DNA of 64,000 nucleotides from Bacteroidetes bacterium UBA2364 (GTDB taxonomy: Bacteria > Bacteroidota > Rhodothermia > Rhodothermales > UBA2364), in assembly GCA_002344075.1 (NCBI GenBank), contig DDTM01000083.1, positions 1-64,000 on the forward strand. Direction: 5' to 3'. The notes under the pieces are model-generated. The model saw nothing but the letters and a program-made list of their open reading frames with translations. It made no database searches and had not been told where the DNA came from. The translations under genes were made by a program, and so were the position numbers. Of this stretch, positions 1 through 8,367 are shown in pieces. Position 1 is the first letter of the stretch. Each line of letters begins with the position of its first letter.

Positions 1-96
1 TGGGAAGGCCCCTGCCTGAGTCCATGGGGTCTGCGCTTGGGCAGCCAATGGAATTAGGAAAGCACCTATCACCAGCATGAGTAGAAGTTTTTTCAT
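1..96 (-). CDS. Secreted protein, N-terminal fragment (cut by window edge)
   Basis: Only the first 32 codons are inside the window. They read MKKLLLMLVIGAFLIPLAAQ and then AQTPWTQAG, a typical signal peptide (Lys-Lys, hydrophobic core, cleavage near Ala-Gln-Ala|Gln). The product is therefore exported, but its function cannot be told. It lies on the same strand as the PorV-like operon, beyond that operon's terminator-like stem. It has its own upstream region containing a degenerate copy of the LacI-type operator found near the regulator gene, so it may belong to the same regulon. That link is inference. Confidence 0.6.
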   Translation of the reverse strand, partial: MKKLLLMLVIGAFLIPLAAQAQTPWTQAGAFP

Positions 97-147
97 TGTT
101 ACTTCCTATGTTTGATGAATGAGAATTGGGGTTTCAATTAGGGTTTG

Positions 148-161
148 CGAAAGCGTTTACA
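148..161. promoter_or_regulatory. Degenerate LacI-type operator candidate
   Basis: CGAAAGCGTTTACA matches 11 of 14 positions of the perfect palindrome TGTAAGCGCTTACA found at 10128 and 11271. It lies about 52 bp upstream of the start codon at 96 (minus strand), a usual place for an operator. Chance similarity is possible because the core resembles the general LacI/CcpA-type consensus. Confidence 0.45.
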
Positions 162-304
162 TGCTTACAACGTGCAAGATTACGGCTTTTTTGGCACAAG
201 TGCAAGTAGAATCAGTTCAAAATTCGGCCCCAGCAAATGTTATCTGTGCCTTATTTGTTATTACTCTGATAATTAAGCATTGTTTTATAAACACTTATGG
301 AAAA

Positions 305-362
305 TAGACAGGAAAAAGAAACGATCTGGACTCGCTGGCCCGACTTTTCTTCCTCCTGTCTA
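305..362 (-). terminator. Terminator-like stem after the PorV-like gene
   Basis: The arms TAGACAGGAAAAAGAAA (305-321) and its near complement at 345-362 form a long stem with two mismatches. On the minus strand it is followed by a short T run (TATTTTCC). It lies 22 bp past the stop codon of the PorV-like gene and probably ends the four-gene operon. Confidence 0.5.
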
Positions 363-383
363 TACAATCATTTTCGCACTGTT

Positions 384-1418
384 TTACAACTTCATTGAGA
401 CGGTAAGGCGGTTGATGGCATTGAAGTATTTTTGGGCTTCATAGGCATAATCCACACCAAGGTTGATGCCACCAAAACGATACCGAATACCCGCTCCTGC
501 ACTTAAACCACGGACACTATCGGTCATCAGCAATTCATTGTAGCCCCCCCGTAAGATCACCAGATCTCCGAGTAAGCCCAGTTCTGCCCCCAGATTGAGG
601 AACTGCTCCGAATTATTGGGGCTAAGTGCATCCACCGCGAGGGTTAGACGGGCTTGTTTGGTTTTGATTACCTCGCCCGCCAAACCGATACGCATCATCA
701 GGGGCATCCCAAATTTATCGGTCCGCAGAAAACCGCGCTGGCTCTCATTGTTCCCTTCTGCATTTTGGTCAATATCGGTAGTAATGAGCAAATCATCTCC
801 ACCCATTTGAAGTTTGGTTCCAAAGTTGGTGATGGCAGCCCCCAACCGAATTCCACGGAAGGGCGTTACGAACAAGGTCCCGATATCTATGGCCACTCCA
901 TTGGCGCTGGAGTGCCAAATGCGTTCCGAGACCAATTTAGCAGTCCCGCCAATAGAGAAGCGGTCAGTTAGCTTGCGTGCATAAGAAACAGAAACGGCAT
1001 AAGAAGCCGCATTGAAGGTCTCCCCTGTTCCATCTTGTTCCTCGACGGTAATCACCTCCATTTCTGGTGTGCGGATTGAGGTCATACCGACCCCTAATGT
1101 ACCTCCTGCCAGCGGCGTACTAAAAGCACCATAGTTGAAGTTAATCTGGTTGATCCATTTTGCGGTCTCGAAACTCAGACTGGGATTTTCCAAACTGGTA
1201 AGGCCCGCCGGATTCCAGTAGATCGAGGACAGGTCATCCACCTGCGCCGTCACCGCATTTCCCATCCCTGTAGAACGAGCGCCTACAGGAATCGAAAGAA
1301 ATTCGGCAGCAGTCGTTCCCCGATTGGTGACATTCCGGGTGTCTTGCGCCGAGGCCATTCCAGCCATCAGCAGCATCAGGCAAACCGCAAGTCCTTGTTT
1401 GAAAAGTTGGTTTTTCAT
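384..1418 (-). CDS. PorV/PorQ-family outer-membrane beta-barrel protein
   Basis: The 344-residue precursor has a signal peptide (residues 1-24, cleavage near ASA|Q). It then shows the PorV/PorQ (UPF0164-like) signature: an N-terminal FLSIPVGARSTGMGNA segment, followed by a YWNPAGL motif around residue 67. The rest is alternating beta strands ending in a TVSMKL barrel-type C-terminus. Family members are FadL-like barrels; PorV is the shuttle or attachment component of the type IX secretion system, while others sit beside TonB receptors and secreted proteins. It is the last gene of a minus-strand operon, 18 bp behind the large secreted protein, which suggests that this barrel serves that partner. 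Whether it is true PorV or a dedicated paralogue cannot be settled from one window. Confidence 0.85.
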   Translation of the reverse strand: MKNQLFKQGLAVCLMLLMAGMASAQDTRNVTNRGTTAAEFLSIPVGARSTGMGNAVTAQVDDLSSIYWNPAGLTSLENPSLSFETAKWINQINFNYGAFSTPLAGGTLGVGMTSIRTPEMEVITVEEQDGTGETFNAASYAVSVSYARKLTDRFSIGGTAKLVSERIWHSSANGVAIDIGTLFVTPFRGIRLGAAITNFGTKLQMGGDDLLITTDIDQNAEGNNESQRGFLRTDKFGMPLMMRIGLAGEVIKTKQARLTLAVDALSPNNSEQFLNLGAELGLLGDLVILRGGYNELLMTDSVRGLSAGAGIRYRFGGINLGVDYAYEAQKYFNAINRLTVSMKL

Positions 1419-1436
1419 GTTGGTGTCCTCCTGCGG

Positions 1437-4400
1437 TTACTTAATAATGGCAAAAGTTCCGGTGGATTCCCCAAGTCCGGGCGCTTCTACGTGATAGACA
1501 TATATTCCGTATGCCACCGAGAGGCCGTCTTCGCTTTGGAGATCCCATTCCAAGGCCCCATCCAGCATATCACGGGAAGTGATATTTGCTCCATAGTCAC
1601 GGCTCAGGGTTTTTACCAAGCGACCGCTAACGGTATAGATACGGATGGTACAGTTGGTTGGAAGGTTCATGAACTTAATGACACGTGGCCCACGTCCGGT
1701 AGAGAATGGGTTCAGCGGTTCAAAGCGGTTGGTCGCCACATAGGGATTGGGAACCACCTTAATTTTGTCTAAGGCAGAAGTAGCTTTTTCGGTATCTATT
1801 TTCGATGCCTCGGTCGAGAACTCAAATTCATCCGAAGACAAAAGCGGTTTACGCAGGTTCAGCGTGATGTTATCGCCCGTAGCCGGATTCTTCCGGTCTT
1901 TAAAGGTGAAGTTTAGGCCAACGCGCCACGTGATGATTTTTTGACCGGAAGTATCGCCTACCTTCGGTTCATAGAAGATGATAAAGTCTGATTCACCAAA
2001 TGTGGTATCGTTGCTAAACACCCCTGGAATAGCCGGGTTGTCAACTTCAGGTCCGGTCAAATCCCAGAATCCATACTCAATCGGAACTTCCCGAACACCA
2101 CCTGCTCCATCGGGTTCGAGGCGATAAACTTGGAAGTTTGTCTTACGGGCGGGCAAAGTGACATTCGAGCGAACTTTCAGTTGAACAGATTGTCCTTGCC
2201 CCGGCTCTACGATTTTAATCCGATAGTCTGCCGGATTCCGCAAGCCCCGTACAAAAGTTCCTCCTACATATGGTTCAAAAGTAATGGGATAGACTCCATT
2301 ATTAGCAGCACCCGCACTGTTTTTCCAAAACGACTCGGCACTGTTTAAGGTGACAAACGGCTCATTCTGGAAAATCAACCGGAAACCAAGGGCGTTTCCA
2401 GCAGCATCAAACAATGGAAATTCTGTTCCGGCTTTTAATCCAGCACTTTGTTTTTGCAGTAGGAACTTCCCTACAGTGACATCATACAGAGACCAGCTTT
2501 TGGTTGTGAGGGTATCCGGAAGGTTGGGATTAGCGGAAACAATCAAGGTATCACGGAACGTAATCCGGTACTTATTGTTGTTTTTAATCACCGTAGGATC
2601 AATTATGGCATAATCAATTTTGGAAGACGTCAGCCCTTTGGTCCGAACAATTGGCGCTGTTCCTACAAACGTAGCGGGTGTATAACCAGCGGCGGCTGGC
2701 CCCGGTGTAATCTTTATCACGTTTTTCGCGGTCTCGATTGTTCCATCCGGCAAGCGACGAATCCGGACCGGCGCCTCGGTCGGGGAGATATTGGCAGTCG
2801 CAGCACCAAAATCGTAAGACGTAATGGCATAATAATACGTGATTCCATTCTCTACCGTAGTATCCACAAACTTGTGTACCAATCCGCTATCATTACCCAG
2901 ATAGAACTTCACACCGTTTACGTCCACAGGATGGAAGCCATTTACGCCGTTTTTGAGGTCGAACTGGGCAATCGGTTTTTTGTAGCTCAGGTTGCCATAG
3001 CCATCTGTGATCTTGAGGGCATCCAAGAAAGCCGGATCTGTGGCGCGGTATATCCGGTAGCCTTCAAAATCTTTGGCAGGTAAGCCGAGACCTAAAAGAA
3101 ACTGATCCACCGATTCTTCGGCGGCGCTATCCCAGTACAAGGTTACGGACTTATCGCCGGGAACCGCAGTCAAGGCAGGGACCGCAGGCGCTTGTGCAAA
3201 TTGGTAATCCTCGGCATATGCCTGATAGGCATTATCACGTTTGCGCAAAACGTTTGTCCGATCGGATCCTACCTGAATCGAGAGGGAAATCCGTTCGGTT
3301 TGTCCGGCTTTCAGCGGGAAGATACCACTCGAAACCACAAGGTCATTTTCACCGGGGGGCGGTTTTTGGGTATCTAATTCCCCTGGTTTCATATACTTAT
3401 TAAACAACTCTTGGTCGGACTGGCGGTTGAAGTCTAACGTGAAAGCCGGAATGATTTTCACGTTTGTCAAACCGATTTGGTCAGACTCGGAGACATCTGT
3501 CACGTCTATATTTTTCTCGCCAGGGAAAGCGGTTCCGGCGCCTGTGGTTGGTGAACGGTCCCCATCGCCAATATCGCCTGTAAACTGTACACCATCCAAA
3601 CCAGTATCGTCACGGAGTGGATCCCAATCACAGTCATTGTCTAAACCATCCGAACGGCTTTCGTCAATCATTTCATCTATCATTTCATCAATCCCTTCAT
3701 CAATGGCGCCATCTTTGTCATTATCCACACCGTCGGCATAGGGTTTTCCGAGGTCTTCCGACCCCACTTGATAGAGGATGATATTTGTTCCGGGTACGCG
3801 ATAACGGCCATACGGATCATTTTTGGCGGCGTCAATCATGGCTTGGGTCACCAAGGGAGAACCTGCTTCCGAGAGGTATTCTTCACAGCCATACCGCACC
3901 TTACCTTTCGAGTCTCCTGCGGAGTTGTCATTATCAATTCCGTCTTTAAATCCTTTTCCTACATCGTCTTGCTCGATCATCAGCAAGTGTGTTGGGCGTG
4001 GGCTTATTCCTGCCAAGAAGGGGTCTGTTTCGGGATTAGGCGGCCAACGCAGCCATTTGTCTGAAGAACTGGCAGCCACCATCTCGGCAGTCACAACGGG
4101 GCTATCATGCTCTCCGTCCCCATCGTTGTCCACAAAGTCCGCATAACCCACCCCACGGCTCGAAGCTTGTGCATCGGTAAAGGCGATATGGGCGCGGTTT
4201 TCGTCAATCAGACCATTCCCATTGTCATCAATCCCGTTCGTCGGATCTTCAGTGGCAATCATAGCATTGGTTACAATAGGGCTGCTACACTCACCCGTTA
4301 TAATATCACAATCATTGGTAGAGCCATCGCCATCGTTGTCAATACGATCCACCGAGTTACCCGGTGTTTCGAGGAAAGCAATGGCCGCCACACCCACTTT

Positions 4401-5291
4401 TTCGGAACCAAAAGGCTCGGTTCCAATACCATCGGCATCGGTCATAAAGGCCACGTCCTCGGCCAGATCAAAGAACGGGATATCGTCTGAGGCGTCTCCC
4501 CCCACCAAGTCGGCCAGCCAGATGGAAACTCCTACTTTGTTCAGGTCTTTAGAACCATCGTTTTTAATTCCATGTAACAGGAAAACCACATCCTGAATCA
4601 GAATCTGGCTCCAAGCCAGCACACGGGCATCCACCACCAAACCAAGCCCCTTACGAGTACGATCGGTATCATCCGGAAAGAAGTTGGGGTATCGGTCATA
4701 CTGGTCGTCACCGGCTTTATAGAAGAACTCTTGGTCTGCATTAAAAATGTCCTTACCAAAGAAACCATTCCAACTGCCCCGCCATCCCGGATCGGTGGTA
4801 TCATTGGCTTTATCGGGCCAAGTTGCAGGCCACGAATTGGGTTCATCAGACTGTGCGATTCCAAAGGCACGCCCAGCCGGATTCACATAACCCTTGATAG
4901 GCCGGAAGTTCCAAGAATTGGTTCCATTGTTCAGGTTATTCCGAAAATTGGCCACATCCACAATATAGAGTGGCTTGCCGTCGGTAGCAGCCACTTCTGC
5001 CCCCACCCACATTTGCGACAGGGCCACATAGATACGGTTGGTGTTTTTAGGCCATTCATAGAAAATGTCTCCCGGCTCACCGGATTGCGCGGTTTGCAGG
5101 AAGTTCGTGATTGTTGCGCGGAGGTTATTACCATCCACCACGTCTTTTCGGCGCTGCAAATCGTCCACACGCTCCTTACTGGGCACATGGTTCCGATCTA
5201 CCACGCCTTGCGCTCGTACCTGCCCCACCATGAGAAGGGCAACCGGAACGAGGAGGTATCTGAGGAAAATTGATCGCATATGGTTATTCAT
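1437..5291 (-). CDS. Large secreted protein with Asp-rich calcium-type repeats and type IX-like C-terminal domain
   Basis: 1284 residues. A signal peptide covers residues 1-28 (ends QVRAQ). The N-terminal third has no family I recognise. Between about residues 310 and 580 there are at least six DxxDNDGDG-like motifs (DRIDNDGDG, NGIDDNGNGLID, DFVDNDGDG, DGIDNDNS, DGVDNDKDGAID, DGLDNDCD), as in thrombospondin type-3 calcium-binding repeats. Three of them sit beside a recurring SP(I/V/L)VTxxM unit. A fibronectin-III-like segment follows around residues 700-860. The last 100 residues (KVVPNPYVATNRFEP ... IRIYTVSGRLVKTL ... GTFAIIK) resemble the FlgD-Ig / type IX sorting domain. I infer a surface-exposed or secreted protein delivered with help of the PorV-like barrel encoded next. 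No enzymatic motif was found. Confidence 0.8.
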   Translation of the reverse strand: MNNHMRSIFLRYLLVPVALLMVGQVRAQGVVDRNHVPSKERVDDLQRRKDVVDGNNLRATITNFLQTAQSGEPGDIFYEWPKNTNRIYVALSQMWVGAEVAATDGKPLYIVDVANFRNNLNNGTNSWNFRPIKGYVNPAGRAFGIAQSDEPNSWPATWPDKANDTTDPGWRGSWNGFFGKDIFNADQEFFYKAGDDQYDRYPNFFPDDTDRTRKGLGLVVDARVLAWSQILIQDVVFLLHGIKNDGSKDLNKVGVSIWLADLVGGDASDDIPFFDLAEDVAFMTDADGIGTEPFGSEKVGVAAIAFLETPGNSVDRIDNDGDGSTNDCDIITGECSSPIVTNAMIATEDPTNGIDDNGNGLIDENRAHIAFTDAQASSRGVGYADFVDNDGDGEHDSPVVTAEMVAASSSDKWLRWPPNPETDPFLAGISPRPTHLLMIEQDDVGKGFKDGIDNDNSAGDSKGKVRYGCEEYLSEAGSPLVTQAMIDAAKNDPYGRYRVPGTNIILYQVGSEDLGKPYADGVDNDKDGAIDEGIDEMIDEMIDESRSDGLDNDCDWDPLRDDTGLDGVQFTGDIGDGDRSPTTGAGTAFPGEKNIDVTDVSESDQIGLTNVKIIPAFTLDFNRQSDQELFNKYMKPGELDTQKPPPGENDLVVSSGIFPLKAGQTERISLSIQVGSDRTNVLRKRDNAYQAYAEDYQFAQAPAVPALTAVPGDKSVTLYWDSAAEESVDQFLLGLGLPAKDFEGYRIYRATDPAFLDALKITDGYGNLSYKKPIAQFDLKNGVNGFHPVDVNGVKFYLGNDSGLVHKFVDTTVENGITYYYAITSYDFGAATANISPTEAPVRIRRLPDGTIETAKNVIKITPGPAAAGYTPATFVGTAPIVRTKGLTSSKIDYAIIDPTVIKNNNKYRITFRDTLIVSANPNLPDTLTTKSWSLYDVTVGKFLLQKQSAGLKAGTEFPLFDAAGNALGFRLIFQNEPFVTLNSAESFWKNSAGAANNGVYPITFEPYVGGTFVRGLRNPADYRIKIVEPGQGQSVQLKVRSNVTLPARKTNFQVYRLEPDGAGGVREVPIEYGFWDLTGPEVDNPAIPGVFSNDTTFGESDFIIFYEPKVGDTSGQKIITWRVGLNFTFKDRKNPATGDNITLNLRKPLLSSDEFEFSTEASKIDTEKATSALDKIKVVPNPYVATNRFEPLNPFSTGRGPRVIKFMNLPTNCTIRIYTVSGRLVKTLSRDYGANITSRDMLDGALEWDLQSEDGLSVAYGIYVYHVEAPGLGESTGTFAIIK
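3660..3716. repeat. Short in-gene tandem repeat coding Ile-Asp-Glu-Met
   Basis: Degenerate 15-bp units of the type TCATCTATCATTTCA recur three to four times. On the minus strand they encode EGIDEMIDEMIDES inside the Asp-rich region of the large secreted protein. The repeat keeps the reading frame, so it could expand or contract without breaking the gene. Confidence 0.6.
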
Positions 5292-5335
5292 TAAGGCTTT
5301 GGGGCTTCTATTAGCAGCCCCTTGGCACGTCTGCT

Positions 5336-8185
5336 TTAAAATTTAAACTCCACACCCAAGTGAGCGCGACGAGGTTCGGAATAGTTGAATGGCCGAATCC
5401 AAAATCCCGGATCGAAACTGGCGGCATCCCTTACCTGAAGCTGGATATTCGGCTTTCCAGTATCTCCATAGACGCCAGTCACGTTGCGACGATCCAGCAA
5501 GTTAAAGACCTGTAAGAACACCTTAGGCTTTACAGCACCCAGTTTGAACTCACGATTGATGTTCAGGTCAACCTGAAATTCTGCTGGCATCCGACGTGAG
5601 TTACGAGCAAATTCCGGCTGAACGTTCGCCCCAAAAAGAGAAGCTTTCCCAAAACTTGGCGTAAAAGGGAAGCCAGTCCCATAATTGAAGAGCATTGACG
5701 CCCCCCAGCCAGCAATGTTGGTGTAGGCAGATCCGGCCAAACGATGGCGTTGATCCCAATCCAAAGGCAACAAAGCAATCGTAGGCTGGGAATTGCTCAA
5801 TAGTGAAAAGAACTCGTCGTTTGGGTTAGAGTTCGAGCCTTCCACTACCTGGAACGTATAGCTTAGGTCTGCGCCCCAATTGTTCGAGTAGGATTTATTA
5901 AACGAGAACGTCACCCCACGTGTATTGGCATAGTCCCGGTTAGCAAAGTTCACATACGTAGTTCCCGGAATCTCGGTGGTAATGATAGGCGAGGTTGCTA
6001 CCCAGTTACGCACATCGCGGTAATAGGCCGTTACGTCCACCACATAATCCCCAAACCCCTGACGAACCCCAATTTCGTACATCACGGTTTTTTGGGCTTT
6101 TAAGTCCGGATTTCCGAAAGGCCCGTAGGTACCAGAATTGGTGCGGATTTTATACCCGTAGTTATCAAAAAGACGATTGAGGGTTGGGATTTGGAGGAAA
6201 TGCCCATAAGAAAAGTGAATAACCCCTTTCGCTGTAATCGGGTAGGCAACACCAAGACGGGGAGAAAGCTGAAACTTTGGCGTTGCATCCTCATACCAAT
6301 AGGCCAACCGTTCTTCAAGCGTCTTTTTATTGCTATCCACTTCTTCTGCTACATCAATCACACCATTATTATTGGTGTCTTTATAGATATTCGTTTTTTT
6401 GAAAGGTGCATACACGTTTGGATCCGCTGGATCCGCCAAGACCTGACCATTGGAGTTAAAATAATCAAACCGAAGACCCGCATTTATAATCAGGTCTTCA
6501 TACTCCATCTTGTCCTGAATGTAGGCACTTGCGGAAAAGGGCTTGATGTCACTAAACGAAGAATAATCAAGCGAAGTTGGATCTGGGATTGCAGGCTTGA
6601 ACGGCACAATTGGGTTGCCATCTGCATCCACTTTAGGAATCAAGCCATAAGCCGTCAGGTTCATGAGGTCTTGTTTGGCCTCAAAACCCATCTTAATTAA
6701 GTGGTGCTTCGAGACTTGGCTCGTAAGCGCCCCTTGTAAAATTTGGCTTCGGGTATCCCGATCGTACCGCCCCAAGTCGGTACCACCTCGTTGAAAACGG
6801 CTTCCACCCCTTACTACAGTTTCCCAGACGCCCGGAATCACCTGAACAGAGTCCGGAGGCTGATTAAAGAAATTGTTATAACGGCTATCCAATGGATCAT
6901 CGTACAAACCTCCTTTGGCATTTCGGAAAAACATTCCGGCATCTATATTATAAAAAGTCTTGTTCGAGATCAGATGAGTAAACTTAACCTTCACATCGTA
7001 GCCCAGATCTTGGTTACGACCACGGCCGTCTGGTGCCCAGCGTAAGCCAAAATCTCCATTTCGGGATTCAGACTGATTGGCCAATCCAATGACATTGATA
7101 AACATCTTGTCGTTGAGCCGAACCTTAAAATTAGCCTGAAGGCTCAAGCGCTCAAAGTTATTCATCGGGACCAAAGCACTATCACCGCGCGTTCCGTCTA
7201 TATTGTATTTCCGCACGCCGTAAAACCAGCCATCATTCTTGAAATAACGGGCCAAAGCAAAGACAGACACCCGATCTTTGAGAATAGGGCCATCTAAGGA
7301 TACTTTGGCATTTTGGTAATGTAATGGATTGGCTGGCAAATATCCGTAAGGATCTACATCGCGGTATTGTACCCCACGAACAGTATATTCACCTGCATTG
7401 GTTCCACGCAAATAGTCTTCTCCGCCCTCCCCACTCACAAGGTATGATCCGGAATACCACTCTGCAGAGCCACCCCACTTGGTAGGGCTTCCTTCTTTCG
7501 TCACCACATTGATGACTCCCGACATGGCATTGCCGTGCTCGGCATTGAACGTGCCAGAGATCACCTGTAGCTCTTGAATCCCTTCATTTTCGATTTGTAC
7601 CGACTGGGATCCGTCGTAACTATCGGTAACCGCCACACCGTCCACCAAGACCTTAACTTCACTGGAACGACCGCCTCGGATGTGTAACGAGCCGTTTTTT
7701 GATGTTACGCCCGCTTGTGCACCCACCAACTGACCCAATTCCTGTACTGGCATGTTGTCAATCGTTTGGGCAGAAACACGGGATTCTGAACTGGTGACAT
7801 CTTTGCGCACCTTAATCGCATCTGCAATAATAACAACCTCTTTTTCCGAAGCGATTACCTGCTCGCGGAGTTTGAAGTCGGCAGTGGTAGTCAAGCCGAT
7901 ATTTACATTCACTTGTTCGCGTTTTTCGGTTACATAACCGACAAAAGATGCTTCGAGTGTGTAAACACCTGGCCTAACCCCAATAATGACAAATTCACCA
8001 TTGGGATCCGTCACCGTGCCCTGGGTCGTGCCCAGAATCCGGATAGTCGCCCCTGGCAAAGGAGAGTTAAATTGGGCGTCGAATACTTTTCCGGTGATCT
8101 TGCCTGTGGTCTGTGCCCATAGAGGCGCAAGTCCGACAAGGAACAACGAAAAAACACCGATCCAACGTTTGGGTAATCGCATCAT
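5336..8185 (-). CDS. TonB-dependent outer-membrane receptor with CarboxypepD-regulatory N-domain
   Basis: About 949 residues from the chosen start. The frame stays open for 59 more codons upstream, but that extension is very basic and not signal-like. ATG at 8185 (or 8182) gives a proper signal peptide (MRLPKRWIGVFSLFLVGLAPLWAQ split here as MRLPKRWIGV, FSLFLVGLAPLWAQ). Residues about 27-110 form a CarboxypepD_reg-like domain (ITGKVFDAQFNSPLPGATI), followed by a plug domain (LHIRGGRSSEVKVLVDGVAV) and a 22-strand-type barrel ending in EFKF with a terminal Phe. It imports a ligand across the outer membrane using TonB energy. No SusD partner is seen; the partners here are the large secreted protein (44 bp downstream) and a PorV-like barrel. 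Its substrate is unknown. Confidence 0.9.
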   Translation of the reverse strand: MMRLPKRWIGVFSLFLVGLAPLWAQTTGKITGKVFDAQFNSPLPGATIRILGTTQGTVTDPNGEFVIIGVRPGVYTLEASFVGYVTEKREQVNVNIGLTTTADFKLREQVIASEKEVVIIADAIKVRKDVTSSESRVSAQTIDNMPVQELGQLVGAQAGVTSKNGSLHIRGGRSSEVKVLVDGVAVTDSYDGSQSVQIENEGIQELQVISGTFNAEHGNAMSGVINVVTKEGSPTKWGGSAEWYSGSYLVSGEGGEDYLRGTNAGEYTVRGVQYRDVDPYGYLPANPLHYQNAKVSLDGPILKDRVSVFALARYFKNDGWFYGVRKYNIDGTRGDSALVPMNNFERLSLQANFKVRLNDKMFINVIGLANQSESRNGDFGLRWAPDGRGRNQDLGYDVKVKFTHLISNKTFYNIDAGMFFRNAKGGLYDDPLDSRYNNFFNQPPDSVQVIPGVWETVVRGGSRFQRGGTDLGRYDRDTRSQILQGALTSQVSKHHLIKMGFEAKQDLMNLTAYGLIPKVDADGNPIVPFKPAIPDPTSLDYSSFSDIKPFSASAYIQDKMEYEDLIINAGLRFDYFNSNGQVLADPADPNVYAPFKKTNIYKDTNNNGVIDVAEEVDSNKKTLEERLAYWYEDATPKFQLSPRLGVAYPITAKGVIHFSYGHFLQIPTLNRLFDNYGYKIRTNSGTYGPFGNPDLKAQKTVMYEIGVRQGFGDYVVDVTAYYRDVRNWVATSPIITTEIPGTTYVNFANRDYANTRGVTFSFNKSYSNNWGADLSYTFQVVEGSNSNPNDEFFSLLSNSQPTIALLPLDWDQRHRLAGSAYTNIAGWGASMLFNYGTGFPFTPSFGKASLFGANVQPEFARNSRRMPAEFQVDLNINREFKLGAVKPKVFLQVFNLLDRRNVTGVYGDTGKPNIQLQVRDAASFDPGFWIRPFNYSEPRRAHLGVEFKF

Positions 8186-8367
8186 AGCTGCGTTGTTTGG
8201 GTGATTGGATTCAATATTACTGGTGATGATCGTTTTAGTAGATAAACCTACGAAGGGTAGCTCCCTTCGCGTGCCCCGTCTTTTTTGGGAAAGCATGTAG
8301 GGTATTTTCGCATACCTTATTCGCGCTTTCTGTTTATGGGCCATCTTGGTTTTCCTATTCATGTTTA

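Noticed and set aside
119..307. Plus-strand open frame of 62 codons at the left end
   Set aside because: It overlaps the upstream region and operator candidate of the minus-strand secreted gene, has no recognisable protein features and no clear ribosome binding site.
8186..8362. Extending the TonB receptor to start at 8362
   Set aside because: The extra 59 residues are basic and would place the signal peptide deep inside the protein; ATG at 8185 gives a normal signal peptide.
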